A DNA stretch of 64,000 nt from Limnephilus marmoratus (lineage: Eukaryota > Arthropoda > Insecta > Trichoptera > Limnephilidae): contig OU862927.1 in assembly GCA_917880885.1 (NCBI GenBank), forward strand, positions 19,361,450 to 19,425,449, read 5' to 3'. How positions within the stretch are numbered: position 1 is the stretch's first letter; each line of letters starts with the position of its first letter. Shown here in pieces: positions 31,193 to 41,470 of this stretch. Under the pieces are notes generated by a model. The model was not told where the DNA came from and did no database searches. It saw nothing but the letters and a program-made list of their open reading frames with translations. The position numbers and the translations under genes were made by a program.

Positions 31193-32745
31193 TAATACAT
31201 AAAATTAAGGGTTTTGCGTTTAGTTTTTACTTTTTAGTACTTAATTATTTGTTTTAAATCATTAAGTAAAACATACATTTTAAGTTCTGCTAGTTTGCTA
31301 AGAGCTTTGATTTTTATAATACGTAATTTGTCATGGAAAATACGATCAACACTTTTTTGGGTTGTTGATAATATTCTCTAAAATATCATTAGAATTTAGA
31401 TATTTATTAACCATTTTACAATGACCTTGGTAGCAAATTTGTCTAAGCAATTAAATTTTATGGGTTTGTTGTGGGTTCGACTTCCACAAAGCAAAAAGTA
31501 TTAACAGTTATAAATCACAGGCCAGAACAGTAGAAAATCACGGGATATTATAATGGTGGAATATGTGAAGCTGAAAAGTTATGAAAAGAACACATCAGAA
31601 CAAAAACTGCGAAATTTTAGGTTTTTACCTTGTGTACAAAATTCTTGACACATCAGTTCCAATTTGGAAAATGATAAATAAAATAATTTTCTATACAAAT
31701 ATATATTACTAAGTAGGTCCTCATCGGTCTCCAAACTATTTTGCTTCAGATAAAGAAAAAGATAGAAATCAAGTTAGTGATTGCCTTTTTGATTCTGGGG
31801 TTAGATAGTGACCCCATGTTTCAACCCCAAAAAGCCTCACCTTGGTCGGACACTTTTGCTCGTGAGCTTTGGTCAGCTTTTTGGACCCCCAACGAGCACA
31901 CACTGCATTTTTTTCATCAAAATCGTTTTATGGAAGACTTACTGACTTCAACAAGGAGGACTTACTCCTGGTTGAGAAAGCGAATAGTTGAACGCACCTC
32001 GCAGGTAGCGGGATTACACAGCGGAGCGTCTATCACAAACCGACGTAAAGGTCGCACTGAAGCAGCTACCGAGCCGAATCACCGCTCGTTTGGGGGGAAA
32101 GTCTGCGCAACACGCTTGCATATTTGAGAAAGAACGTTCGCTTTGCCGACCAATAACCGACAACCCTTGAACATGAGTAACGAACAGAATCCGAAAATTA
32201 TTAATAACCGAGCGATTTGCTCACTGAACTATCGAACACCTCATACAAAACGTTAATTGCTTGTTGTTTATCACATCTAAAATATTATAACTACTGGAGC
32301 GATTATGATAAAAAAATGGACTAATTTTATTTTTCTGCGATTGATGGCGGTCCAAAATTGGACCACATTTTCCTACCACCTTTGCATTTATTGTAATTAT
32401 TTAAAACATTTCCATGGCCAACCATTTATTTAAAAACGAAGCTATCGAAATGCTTTATCTATTGTGACCATAGATGTCGCACATCCGAACTTTGTAGACT
32501 ATTTAAGAATGATGTTAAAAAAAAAAAATTTAAAATTTTTTCATACCGAATTTTTAACCAGCTGTTTACGGTAAAAATTAAGTCCTTTTTCCATAGATAC
32601 ATGCACCTTTCATTATCAGGTATATTTCAGACAACATACAAACATCGATAATATTCTATGTTGACTCGAATGAGTACCCTTCACTGCAGTTTCAAAGTAA
32701 CAAACACGCAAAATTCGCGCGGTTATAAACTATATTGAGTCTTTT
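31193..32745. other. No recognisable gene
   Basis: One frame of 128 codons (31741-32127, forward) is open but shows no motif of a known family, and the flanks have no sign of a promoter or splice structure that I can read. Left unassigned. Confidence 0.4.
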
Positions 32746-32747
32746 TT

Positions 32748-32989
32748 CGTCATTTGTTTTTGGGGTGTTATGCCGTGTTGCGCTACCTCCTTCTTTAGCC
32801 AACGTTTCGGACATCGTTGCAGTGTCCATCATCAGGGCAGATCCGGTAGATGTATCTACCGGATATATGTAGATGTATCTACTGGATCTGCCGGATCTGC
32901 CATGATGGTGGACACTGCAACGATGTCCGAAACGTTGGCTAAAGAAGGAGGTAGCGCAACACGGCATAACACCCCAAAAACAAATAACG
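32748..32989. mobile_element. Foldback element I, 240-bp hairpin
   Basis: Arms of about 105 bp (32748-32852 and 32880-32989) are almost perfect inverted copies, with GGGGTGTTATGCCGTGTTGC and ACCTCCTTCTTTAGCCAACG in the left arm and their complements on the right. The short loop repeats GATCTGCC and TAGATGTATCTAC. The reverse strand of the left arm carries a hammerhead-like core. An RNA from either strand would fold into a long hairpin. Confidence 0.9.
32797..32840 (-). ncRNA. Hammerhead-ribozyme-like core
   Basis: Reverse strand: CTGATGA (32829-32835), U, stem II GGACA/TGTCC with loop CTGCAACGA, GAAA, then the palindrome ACGT followed by T. Stem I partners next to the core are GCC and GGC. 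One extra base sits between CTGATGA and stem II. In the right arm, forward strand, the same place reads CCATGATGG, so the core is broken there. Confidence 0.55.
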
Positions 32990-33240
32990 AAAATGCTTTT
33001 GGCCGTGAAAATCTTAAAACGTATCTATATTAAGTTTGTTATGTACCATGTTAAAATTCGAAGATATGATTTTTGTTTAAGTTGGCGAAAAATTTAAAAA
33101 ATGATCTTCTGGGAAATCTCGTGCAATCGAGGCAAATTTATTTATATAGCGTGGTCGCTACACTGGATGGAATAAAATATATCTTTATAAATAATAATAT
33201 AACTACTTGCGAAAAATTAATTTAACATGAGATGACATAT

Positions 33241-33439
33241 GACAGGTCAGTGGTTGAGTAAGCATAGCGCTTGGGTCCCACCCGAGCGTCGCGTGTTCGA
33301 TTCCTCGGCTGGCTAAGTCCTCCATCACAACACAAGCAACATTTTCGGCTTTCTGCGGTGGTAGTAGGAGATTTTCAAACATTGTTGGGTTATTCGTAAC
33401 CCGGGAATGTTTGTCTTTCTTTAATAAAAAAAAATAATA

Positions 33440-33471
<32 letters not shown>

Positions 33472-33480
33472 TTTAAAAAT
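33241..33480 (+). mobile_element. SINE-C, tRNA-headed, long A-rich tail
   Basis: The head has GTCAGTGGTTGAGTAAGC, GGTCCCACCCGAGCGTCG and the B box GTGTTCGATTCC. The body follows with TTTTCGGCTTTCTGCGGTGG and ends GTTTGTCTTTCTTTAAT, then an A-rich tail to about 33480. Only one copy in the window. tRNA ancestry is clear from the A and B boxes, but the acceptor stem does not close. Confidence 0.7.
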
Positions 33481-33489
33481 TAAAATTAA

Positions 33490-34050
33490 AAAATATCCAT
33501 CACAATGGAAAATATTTTTTCCTGTTTTTCAGATTATGTTCGTCATTTATGTAATTGAAATTTAAGAAGTAATCGAATCTACTTCAAAGGATTTATAAAT
33601 AACTAACTTACAGGAAAAAAATATATTATATTCAAATAATTAACGTCAATTTGTTGTTGTTACCAACTCCAGAAAGCGTAAATTAGGGCATGTTCATTGA
33701 ATTCTATTTCTGAGAGGCTAAATTATTAAATTACGTTTTGTTCAATGAATCCAAAAATTATCCAGCGTAATAAAATCAACCAGATTTTACGATACCAGAA
33801 TTACCAACTCATAATCAATTAATCTGATACGTATCTTACCTAGACTGTATACCTAACTACATTTTTTCTTTTAGTCTTTTAGCTACATAGGAGTATATAT
33901 CTACTTAATAAATAAGTGTGTCTGTGTTAGACACCGGGCGGGTGTCAGTTTTCGAATTGGCCATTCGATGTAATTCAGATATTATTACTTAAACACGTGA
34001 ACCGCTTAAAGCTGAGTCACGCGGTTCATTTATCTTTCATTTCGTGATTT
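33490..34050. other. No recognisable gene
   Basis: AT-rich sequence with no conserved feature that I can identify. Confidence 0.4.
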
Positions 34051-34054
34051 CATT

Positions 34055-34345
34055 CATTATTTTTATATGTAACGACAAAAAAGTAAAGTGACAGAAACGT
34101 TTATAATTTATTTGTCTAACAAAATAAGTGTGTGTTTATATTTTTTTTGTTACCAGTAATTTTAGTTAGAATAAACTCAAGGAGAGCCATTTTTTAAACT
34201 TTTAAAAGTTTACATTAAAAACTAATCTATTTAAAAAATTACGCCGTTATTTCTAATAATAAATTTTGGAAGCATATGTTATCACCTTTCCAAAACAGTT
34301 TTTAGTTTTTGGATACGTTAATAAATATTCTATTTATTTCGACGA
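34055..34345 (+). repeat. Diverged dispersed repeat, copy 1
   Basis: Shares GTAATTTTAGTTAGAA, CATCACCTTTCCAAAACAG-like words and ACAGTTTTTAGTTTT.GGAT with 52620-52910, in the same order. Both copies are old. Class unknown. Confidence 0.5.
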
Positions 34346-34554
34346 CTTCCAAACGAATTGCAATGCGCACCGCGACTACGCTCGACGACTTCGTAGCGAG
34401 AATGTCGAGTGAACTCTTCTTTCCAAGGAACCGTTTGAACACGCGGTGAAACGAGAATGGAGCATTTCATCGAGTAAACCTTCATCCGAGTGAACCGTGT
34501 TACTTCAGCCTTACTACGTTTTAAATCCACTGGTAAAAAACTTCATTTTTTTTT

Positions 34555-34837
34555 AAGTAAAACTTCTTTACGCACGCTTGACTTGGGGAGTAAGCTGGCG
34601 AATGCGTGACGAGAGCGTTACGAAAAGTGGTGAACGGTTGAAAGGTAGATATAAGTTAGTGAAGACAGAAAGAGAGAGAGTTACGTTTCACATATTAGTG
34701 TAGGGGCAAGAGAGAGAGGTGCGAGCACACATTTTCTTTCACTCTTTCTCTCACAGGCAGTTACGTTTCGTATATCTAAGACACAGTGCAGGCCTATCGT
34801 CTGTACGTATAGATGGAATAAAGAAGTTTTACTTCAG
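34555..34837. mobile_element. MITE with AAGTAAAACTTCTTTA inverted ends
   Basis: AAGTAAAACTTCTTTA on the left and TAAAGAAGTTTTACTT on the right form the inverted ends. Inside are ACGCTTGACTTGGGGAG, several GAGAGAGA runs and GTTACGTTTC twice. A related, rearranged copy is at 16546-16923. No coding frame. Confidence 0.6.
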
Positions 34838-34949
34838 TCGTGTGGTCTAAAGCACACTCGTTTTTTTTCCGAAACTGATAAAATTTTTCACACTGAACCT
34901 TCAAAACGGAAGAAAGGTGGCTGTTTATATTAGGTTTAGAAAAACACCT

Positions 34950-35340
34950 CATTCGCGTTTCCCACCCCTTAAAGCAGAAGTTTTATAATTTTTGATGAAA
35001 TTTTGCACACATGGCGGTCAAAATAATTAGAGTAATTTTGCGTAAACCCTATAGGTATTCTAGCGATCAGCTCTACAAAAACTTTTATGTACTTGATATT
35101 CGTCAAAACTATATAAAAAGGATTATTATCCACGTACATAAAAATCTAGATAATATTAAAAAAAATTATCATAAATATATCACAAGAAATCACACCAGAA
35201 AGGATCTTGTGGTACCAGGGAGCAATACGGCAAAGTATCAAAAAACATGTACATATCTTGTCAGTTCAATAATAACAAAATGGTTGATTGGCTTAGGTAG
35301 GATGGAATCTGAAAAACTATTAAATAATGTCACTTAAAAT
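34950..35340 (+). pseudogene. RT C-terminal fragment, Jockey-type
   Basis: The frame 35011-35337 reads VILRKPYRYSSDQLYKNFYV then LDIRQNYIKRIIIHVHKN, YITRNHTRKDLVVPGSNT and YLVSSIITKWL. This follows the order of the RT tail (L.KP..Y....L.....V...R........H......Y.TRN......P.......R...YL....N..P). The same family, better preserved in other parts, is at 50437-50890. Upstream sequence is lost. Confidence 0.55.
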
Positions 35341-35999
35341 TTTACATGGCGTATTAACGGCACATTTAGTAAAAATTTAGTACGTAGGTATATTATTTAA
35401 ATAAAAACATTTTTCTTTTCTTTTTCTTTTTTTGGTACAGAATAAATTTTCTGGCATCTTTATTAATGTATATTTAATATAAAAAATTAAAATTAACATA
35501 TTGTTAATTTTTTTTTTTTTTTACATTCTCACCAGCATTTGGTTCCTTAGAACGGGCAATCTGCCTAGCTAGGAACTAATATCGACCCACAAGACATAAT
35601 AACGCTTGTACACATTTTATAGTTATTTTTCAATGTTATTATGTTATTTTTGCCATACAAATGTATCAAAAGTAATGTTATAAAAAAATAATAATAAGGG
35701 GCTCTTAATTTAATTAAGACCGGGCAAAGCCGGGGACTTCAGTTAATTCATCAATAAATTCGGGTTGTTTTACTCCACTCTATTGAAATTGTTACCCAAT
35801 GAAGTAACCATTGAAATGAAACAATATTTTCACCCCATTTTCCCGGTGTTTACGTAAAGCGCTGACAAAAGGTTATTTCTTTGCCAGGAAAAGGTTAATT
35901 AGCCCTTGAAACCTTAAATAATGAGCCACCAACAATGATGCTTTCATACAGCACGGATGAGCCGCGAAAGAGCAGTGAAGTGGAGTAAGCAAATATACG
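35341..35999. other. No recognisable gene
   Basis: AT-rich. ACCGGGCAAAGCCGGGGAC at 35720 resembles the GC-rich end hairpin of Helitron-like elements but lacks CTAG at the right place. Confidence 0.35.
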
Positions 36000-36002
36000 G
36001 AT

Positions 36003-36321
36003 TTTTTTTTTTTTTTTTACAGTGAATACCGCACAAGAATCTCAACTGCTCCCGTCTGGAGCCAGTGAGACTATGGCATCCCCAATTGGGGTATGTTGTG
36101 AGGCTGAAGGTAGCGGGGAGGGGAAGGAGGTGGGGAAGAGGGAGGTTGGGAAGTACCTGGCTATTCAGATCTGGTCACTAAACACGGCTAAAGCCATTTT
36201 CAAGCAACGTTTCAATTCTGAATGGTGGTCTTACACCAGGGCGATACTGATAGTATCTTCCACTCTGGAACATGCCGCAAACATACTATATATTATTTTT
36301 AATAAATTAATTGTGAAATAA
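36003..36321 (-). mobile_element. SINE-A copy, headless, in tandem
   Basis: Body and tail of SINE-A, with poly-T (A tail) at 36003-36019. It is almost identical to the neighbouring copy at 36325 and directly abuts it. The tRNA-like head is missing, as if the second SINE had inserted in it or as if the pair arose by recombination. Confidence 0.85.
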
Positions 36322-36324
36322 CAC

Positions 36325-36738
36325 AAATTTTTTTTTTTTTACAGTGAATAGCGCACAAGAATCTCAACTGCTCCCGTCTGGAGCCAGTGAGACTATGGCA
36401 TCCCCAATTGGGGTATGTTGTGAGGCTGAAGGTAGCGGGGAAGGGAAGGAGGTGGGGAAGAGGAAGGTTGGGAAGTACCTGGCTATTCAGATCTGGTCAC
36501 TAAACACGGCTAAAGCCATTTTCAAGCAACGTTTCAATTCTGAATGGTGGTCTTACACCAGGGCGATACTAATAGTATCTTCCACTCTGGAACATGCCGC
36601 AAATATACTATATATTATTTTAAATGAATTAATTGTGAAATAACACAAATTAATCAAATAAAATTTATTTGCGCATGCCGGGTTCGAACCCGCGACCTCC
36701 AGAATGTGAGTCAAGAGTCTTAGCCACTGGACTACGGA
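36325..36738 (-). mobile_element. SINE-A, full-length
   Basis: The reverse strand starts with the tRNA-like head (36670-36738: CCGTAGTCCAGTGGCTAAGA with the A box, GGGTTCGAACCC as the B box), an AT-rich linker, the body (GTTCCAGAGTGGAAGATACT, GACCAGATCTGAATAGCC) and an A tail (poly-T at 36331-36343). RNA polymerase III transcription is expected from intact A and B boxes. Confidence 0.85.
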
Positions 36739-36832
36739 TTAATAATATACTTAAGTAAAATTAACAATTTTTATTTTTAACTTAATGATTGAATGGTCAA
36801 ATTGTAATATTTAATTAAATGAAGACAATACA

Positions 36833-37028
36833 AGCGAAACTCAATCGAAAATCTGGAAACAGAAAAATCAGAAAAAGATATTGGCTCCTCCGGGACTCGA
36901 ACCCAGGACCTTCGGCTTTCCGTGCGGCGAGTCTACCAACTGAGCTAAATTGTCATTATCCGATTCGGTCATTTTTAACTGTGTCATACTTCGACTAAGA
37001 ACTACCAATATTATCTTAATTTATCCAA
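36833..37028 (-). mobile_element. SINE-E copy 1, tRNA-like part internal
   Basis: The reverse strand reads GGTAGTTCTTAGTCGAAGT, CAGTTAAAAATGACCGAATC, then a tRNA-like part (36882-36954) with TTTAGCTCAGTTGGTAGA as A box and GGGTTCGAGTCCC as B box, then a tail with TCTGATTTTTCTG and TCGATTGAGTTTCGC. The acceptor arms do not pair, so it is not a tRNA gene. Two more copies at 38135 and 40190 have the same long sequence before the tRNA-like part. Confidence 0.7.
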
Positions 37029-37046
37029 GACATATTTATATTGGTA

Positions 37047-37575
37047 CTAGCTGGTTCCCGGCATGCGTTGCTATGCCATTTAATAAAGAAATTGTTTCTC
37101 TCTGCGTGTCCTTTCCCATTCGTCCCGTTCCCCTTCCGCCTCCCCTTCCTCTCCCGCGTTTCTTTCCCTCTCGCGTTCCCACTCCACCTCCTTCACCTTC
37201 CCTTTCCCCACTACACTCCCTCTCTTCCCCCGTCCGGCGAACCCCCCCCTCCCAAGTTACCCTTCCTCTCCCGGGTTCCCCTCCCCCCCACTCACGCAAA
37301 TCCACTACCCGAGTTCCCTCCCCACTCCCGCATTCCATGAATGTATGGAATCCCGGTACATTAAGTTTTCAAACAGCTCGCGTGCCACCTATTACAATTT
37401 TTTTATACTAATTTCATTATGCCAGAGCTCACCGCTTCTTTTATACAAACCTTGTCCTGACAATAAAGAACACAAAGCAAAAAGAATTATCCAATTTGAT
37501 GCAGTCGTTCGTAAGTTATGCGCGTACATACATTTTGGCAATTCATTTTTATTTATATAGATAGATAGATAGATA
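37047..37575 (-). mobile_element. Helitron-like element with G-rich tract
   Basis: Reverse-strand order: a TATC-type microsatellite (37556-37577), GAATTGCCAAAATGTATG, CACCAAATTGGATAATTC, a G-rich tract on this strand (C-rich forward, 37120-37330), CGCATGCCGGGAACCAGCTAG and then T. Same family as 40741. The frames across the C-rich tract are composition artefacts. Confidence 0.65.
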
Positions 37576-37689
37576 GATTATGGATTATATTAGCATTAAA
37601 GTAACTGTATTTTTACATAAAGTAAGTTCGAAAATTGCTCAATTCTTCGTGATATTTTTCCTTTAAGGAAAAGTTCCTTCTATACTTTC

Positions 37690-37995
37690 AGTTTTTTAAT
37701 TTTCATTTTCTTGTTTTATCTATTAACATTTCTTTAGTTTATTATGTCAACTAAACAATAGTAAAAAATGTCGTGGTATAACTGAAAGTATACTAGTTTA
37801 TGAATATATATTTGTATTATTTTACCAACAGAATTTCTACATTCATTTTCATTTTCAAATTCATTTTTCTTGTTTAATCTATTAATATTTCATTAGTTTA
37901 TTATGTCAGCTAAACAATAGAAAAAATGTCGTGGTAAAACTGAAAGTATTCTAGAATATGAATATACATATGTATTATTTTACCAACAGAATAGT
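37690..37995 (+). repeat. Tandem duplication of about 150 bp
   Basis: Two units, about 37698-37845 and 37855-37992, share CATTAGTTTATTATGTCAGC-type words, ACAATAG, ATGTCGTGGTA, ACTGAAAGTAT and TTATTTTACCAACAGAAT. No coding content. Confidence 0.75.
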
Positions 37996-38134
37996 CAACA
38001 CTATAATTTACATGTAAAAACATTATCATATTGGAATGTCCTAAAACGGGCATTTGCCTAGTTGGACATTTTAAGTTCATTATATTGTATTATGTAATAT
38101 TTACAAACAAACAATAAATAAATTTAAAAAATTA

Positions 38135-38445
38135 AAAAAAGTTAGCATTTAGTTCGGGTTTGAATCTTGCAATCATACATAGAGATAGCAGCCAATAAAA
38201 TATGCGTTCAGAAAATGAAGATAATATTACTACCAATATAGAAAGAATATTTGCAGTTCTTAGTCGTAGTATTACGCAGTTAAAAATGAACGAATCGGAT
38301 AAAGACACTTTAGCTCAGTTGGTAGAGTCATGGTCCGGAAAGCCGAAGGTCCTCGTTTTGAGTCCCAGAGGTGCCAAAATCATTTTTTTTTATTTTTCTG
38401 TTTACAGATTTTCGATTGAGTTTCGCTAATATTGTCTTAATTTAA
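38135..38445 (+). mobile_element. SINE-E copy 2
   Basis: GAATCTTGCAATCATACATA, GATAGCAGCCAATA, then AGTTCTTAGTCGTAGTA and the tRNA-like part at 38304-38376 (TTTAGCTCAGTTGGTAGAG, TTTTGAGTCCC), followed by TTTTTCTGTTTACAGATTTT. The B box is worn. Confidence 0.65.
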
Positions 38446-38491
38446 AATTAAGAATTTCGACACAAATATTGTAAAAGCATTATTCTATTTG

Positions 38492-38880
38492 GGAGGTGGG
38501 TGTGGATATTCCCCCCCCCCCACCATTCATTACATAACCAACAGCTCTGCCATAGGTCACCTCAAAGATTCGTTATGTTTACTGACTTAGCATGGATTCC
38601 CGTATTCATGGGGTGAAGTTGGTCCAGGTGCTTCGGATACGTCTATCCACCATTTGTTCAGCAGTTGGAGGGATGGATTCATACGTCTGCACTCCTGATC
38701 ACATTGACCCCCGATTCGAACCCACCATTTTGTTTTTTCCATAGCTTTTCATTCCAGAACTTCCTTTCCTTAAAAATAATCTAACACGGCATCCCCAAAG
38801 ATGACAGGTTCTGAGGGAAATTATTTTCATCTGGTCCTATTGTATGGAGATAATGTTAAAAAAAATACTTCACCGAAAAG
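38492..38880 (+). mobile_element. SINE-B, full-length, diverged
   Basis: All parts are present: head (GGGAGGTGGGTGTGGAT, CATAGGTCACCTCAAAGATT), middle (GGATACGTCTATCCACC), CCCCCGATTCGAACCCACC, and the worn hairpin (38790-38862) with an A8 tail. A C-run lies at 38511-38521. A second partial copy of the hairpin loop follows at 38898-38930. Confidence 0.7.
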
Positions 38881-38930
38881 CTCAAATTTAAATCTGGACC
38901 TATTATATGGAGATAATGTTAAATTGCTGT

Positions 38931-40189
38931 AAATTTGAAATAGTTCAAATGTGCCAGAAATATTTTTTTGATAAATAGTAGTACCTTTATACATACCTAC
39001 ATACGTTTATACAATAACAACTCTCTGAGAATTTAAAAAATAATAATTCTAGGAACTTTTGAACAAAACTTTGAATATCAAATAAAGAATCTTCCCATAG
39101 TTGTGTATAACTGAAAGTAGGTCATTTTAAAAAATATATACTAAAAGTGTTACAAATACAATTTTAAATGTCATGGCACGCCCCTGATAACTACTTCACA
39201 GAAATCTCAAGAACCACTGTTAAATTTATTTCTCAAAGATTACTTGTTTTCTTGTTTTTGCCGGCACGCGAGTCTAACGCTTATCAAGGTCTTTTCGATT
39301 ATTCTGTTCCTACAAACCCATCCTCAACGATCATTACTACTTCAAACCTAATGTTTTCAGCGGTCTTTCATTTTTACCTTCTTCATATAACCATACCCTC
39401 ACCATAACACGTGTCAAAATAGGGACTAATTGTATTCACCGATAAAATTGTATTTTATTTAATTGTCCAGTTACAATTTGGAATTATTTTAGAGTAAACT
39501 TACAAATGTGATTTTAAACTCAGTCGAAACAAAAATAAAACTATCAGATAAAATATCCGATGGTCTTTTTCTTCCAGTGATTTATTTTTGTTATTACGTG
39601 ATTCATAAGTTTAGCAAAACGAAAATCGCTTATTCTATGAGTAGTCGTCAAGGTCTGCTTATCTGTAGGGGTCTTGACACCCGGATGTATTTATTATTAT
39701 TAAGTGTCTATTTTATTAATTATTGAGATGATGTTAAAAACAACATATAAATGTAAGTGGGTAAATTTATAAACACATATGAAAGACTAAACTAATGGCA
39801 TTGATACCAGATATTACTTATTTTTCCTTGCACTGTGAATTTCGTCGCGAGTAAAGAAGCGCAAAATTTTTTTAAAGTTATCTTCACACACGAGGAAAAT
39901 ATTTCAACTCAGGGCCTATTCCATTGTAGCGAATCAACGAACAGCCATAAAATACCATTTTTTTTCGATTTAATACAATGGTATCACCGGTCACCACTCT
40001 CTGGCTAGGTGCGTGACAACGCAATTCATTCCGGTTTTAGCGTTCGTTCTCTCTACCTGCTTTACCTCTAAGCAAGATAAATATTAAATCTGTGCAAATT
40101 ATTGTAACACGAAAGTTCAATTGAAAATATATTTTGACTCGCGTTAAATCAAGAGTTGTTATTGTGTGGAGGTATCGAGACACTATATA
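38931..40189. other. No recognisable gene
   Basis: AT-rich. A short piece at 39905-39925 (ACTCAGGGCCTATTCCAT) resembles part of the SINE/LINE 3' hairpin. No coding frame with a known motif. Confidence 0.4.
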
Positions 40190-40445
40190 GATAGCATTTA
40201 GTTCGAGTTGAATCTTGCAATCATATATAAAGATAGCAGCCAATAATTTGTGCGTTAAGAAAATGAAGATAATGTTCGTAGTTCTAAGTCGAAGTATGAT
40301 ACAGTTAAAAGTGACCGAATTTGATATAGGTTCCGTAGCTCAGTTGGTAGAGCACTTGCCATGTAAGCAAAGGGTCCTGGGTTCTTGTCCCAACAGAGCC
40401 AATATCTTTTTCTGATTTTTCTGTCTCCATTTAATTAAAACTTTT
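40190..40445 (+). mobile_element. SINE-E copy 3
   Basis: GAATCTTGCAATCATATATA, GATAGCAGCCAATAA, AGTTCTAAGTCGAAGTATGA, then a well-preserved tRNA-like part (40329-40401). It could fold as a cloverleaf with anticodon TGT, but position 33 is A instead of T, the T loop reads TTCTTGT, and two stems have mismatches. I regard it as a SINE component, not a working tRNA. Confidence 0.65.
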
Positions 40446-40670
40446 TTAACGTTTAAAGCCATTATCTGCTTCCGGTTGAGCCACATTGAGACGATCTATT
40501 TCTATGATTTTATTCACCCAACCAACCTATATTTCTTTTTATGATATTTAAAGAGGTTTATCAGGCTTTACCGTATTTGCTGGACAATTGTCTTGAAGAC
40601 CGAAACACCTGTCATACTAATAAAAAACTTATATACTTGGAGAACTGAAGTAATAATTACATTATCAATT

Positions 40671-40738
40671 GACGGCCTCCGTGGTAAAGCTCTCGACTAG
40701 CAATCCGAAGTTCGCAGGTTCAAAACCTGGCGCGATCA
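40671..40738 (+). mobile_element. tRNA-like SINE head, isolated
   Basis: GACGGCCTCCGTGGTAAAGC, CGACTAGCAATCCGAAG and AGGTTCAAAACCTGGCGC give A and B boxes. It resembles the heads of SINE-A at 18550 and 41473. No SINE body follows: the next element is Helitron-like. Confidence 0.6.
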
Positions 40739-40740
40739 AA

Positions 40741-41257
40741 CCAATTACTCATCTATCTATCTATCTATATAAATATAAATGAATCGCCGAAATGTATGTA
40801 CGCGCATAACTTCCGAACGACTGCACCAAATAGGATAATTCTTTTTTGTTGTGTTCGTTATTGTCAGGACAAGGATTGTATAAAACTACTGGTAAGCTCT
40901 GGCATTATGAAATTTGTATGAAAATGAATCGCCGAAATGTACACGCGCAAGACTTCCGAACTAATGCACCAAATTGGATAATTCTTTTTTGTTGTGTTCG
41001 TTATTGTCTGGTGAGCTCTAGCATTATTCTGAACTCCGGAGGGGGGTTTGCGGGACGGGGGAAGGGGGAAGGGTGGGAGTGGAGTGGGGAGAGGGAAGGT
41101 GGAGGAAGCGGACGAGTGAAAATGCGAGAGGGGAAGAGGACGCGGGAGAGGAATGGGCGGGGGGGTGGAAGGGAAAGGGGACGAATGGAAAAGGGCACGC
41201 AGGGAGAATCAATTTATTTATTAAAAGGCATAGCAACGCATGCCGGGTACCAGCTAG
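40741..41257 (+). mobile_element. Helitron-like element with G-rich tract
   Basis: (TCTA)n at 40743-40766, GAATCGCCGAAATGTATG, ACTTCCGAACGACTGCACC, a duplicated middle part (AATGAATCGCCGAAATGTAC at 40923), a G-rich tract (41037-41175), then GCAACGCATGCCGGGTACCAG and CTAG before T. It is the best copy of this family here. No protein. Confidence 0.7.
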
Positions 41258-41271
41258 TTAATTAAAAATAA

Positions 41272-41470
41272 TATACAGTACATTTGCGGCACGTTCCAGA
41301 CTGGAAAATAGTATAAGTATCGCCCTGGTGTACGACCACCTTTCAGAATCGAAACATTGCTTGAAATGGCTTTAGCCGTGTTTAATAACTTGATCTGAAT
41401 CCAGGCAGTTCCGCACCTTCCTCTTCCCCATCTAATTCCTAACTACCTTTAGCTTAACAATATACCACAA
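41272..41470 (+). mobile_element. SINE-A copy, partial
   Basis: AATAATATACAGTACATTTG, CACGTTCCAGACTGG, GACCACCTTTCAGAATCG and TCTGAATCCAGGCAG place it in SINE-A. Head and A tail are missing. Confidence 0.7.

Noticed and set aside
31741..32127. 128-codon frame as a possible gene
   Set aside because: No motif, no paralogue in the window and no supporting context; length is possible by chance in 64 kb.
32692..33033. Two related open frames on opposite strands
   Set aside because: They are the two arms of a perfect-type palindrome read on each strand.
35011..35337. Possible host gene of 108 codons
   Set aside because: Its blocks follow the order of a non-LTR RT C-terminus and it resembles the fragment at 50430; it is not a host gene.
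36022..36643. Two open frames of 99 codons that are nearly identical, suggesting a duplicated small gene
   Set aside because: They lie antisense in SINE-A bodies; the same frame recurs at 51929. It is a by-product of SINE sequence.
36882..36954. tRNA gene with good A and B boxes
   Set aside because: Acceptor arms do not pair, and the flanks repeat at 38135 and 40190.
37036..37411. Frames of 100-153 codons rich in Pro, Arg, Gly
   Set aside because: Composition artefact of a C-rich/G-rich tract in a Helitron-like element; open on both strands.
40329..40401. tRNA-Thr(TGT)-like cloverleaf
   Set aside because: A at position 33, altered T loop and stem mismatches, and the same flanks as two other SINE-E copies. 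A SINE part is the better reading.
40580..40615. Another hammerhead-like core (GTCTTGAAGACCGAAAC)
   Set aside because: It lacks the CTGANGA box; only the GAAA half is similar.
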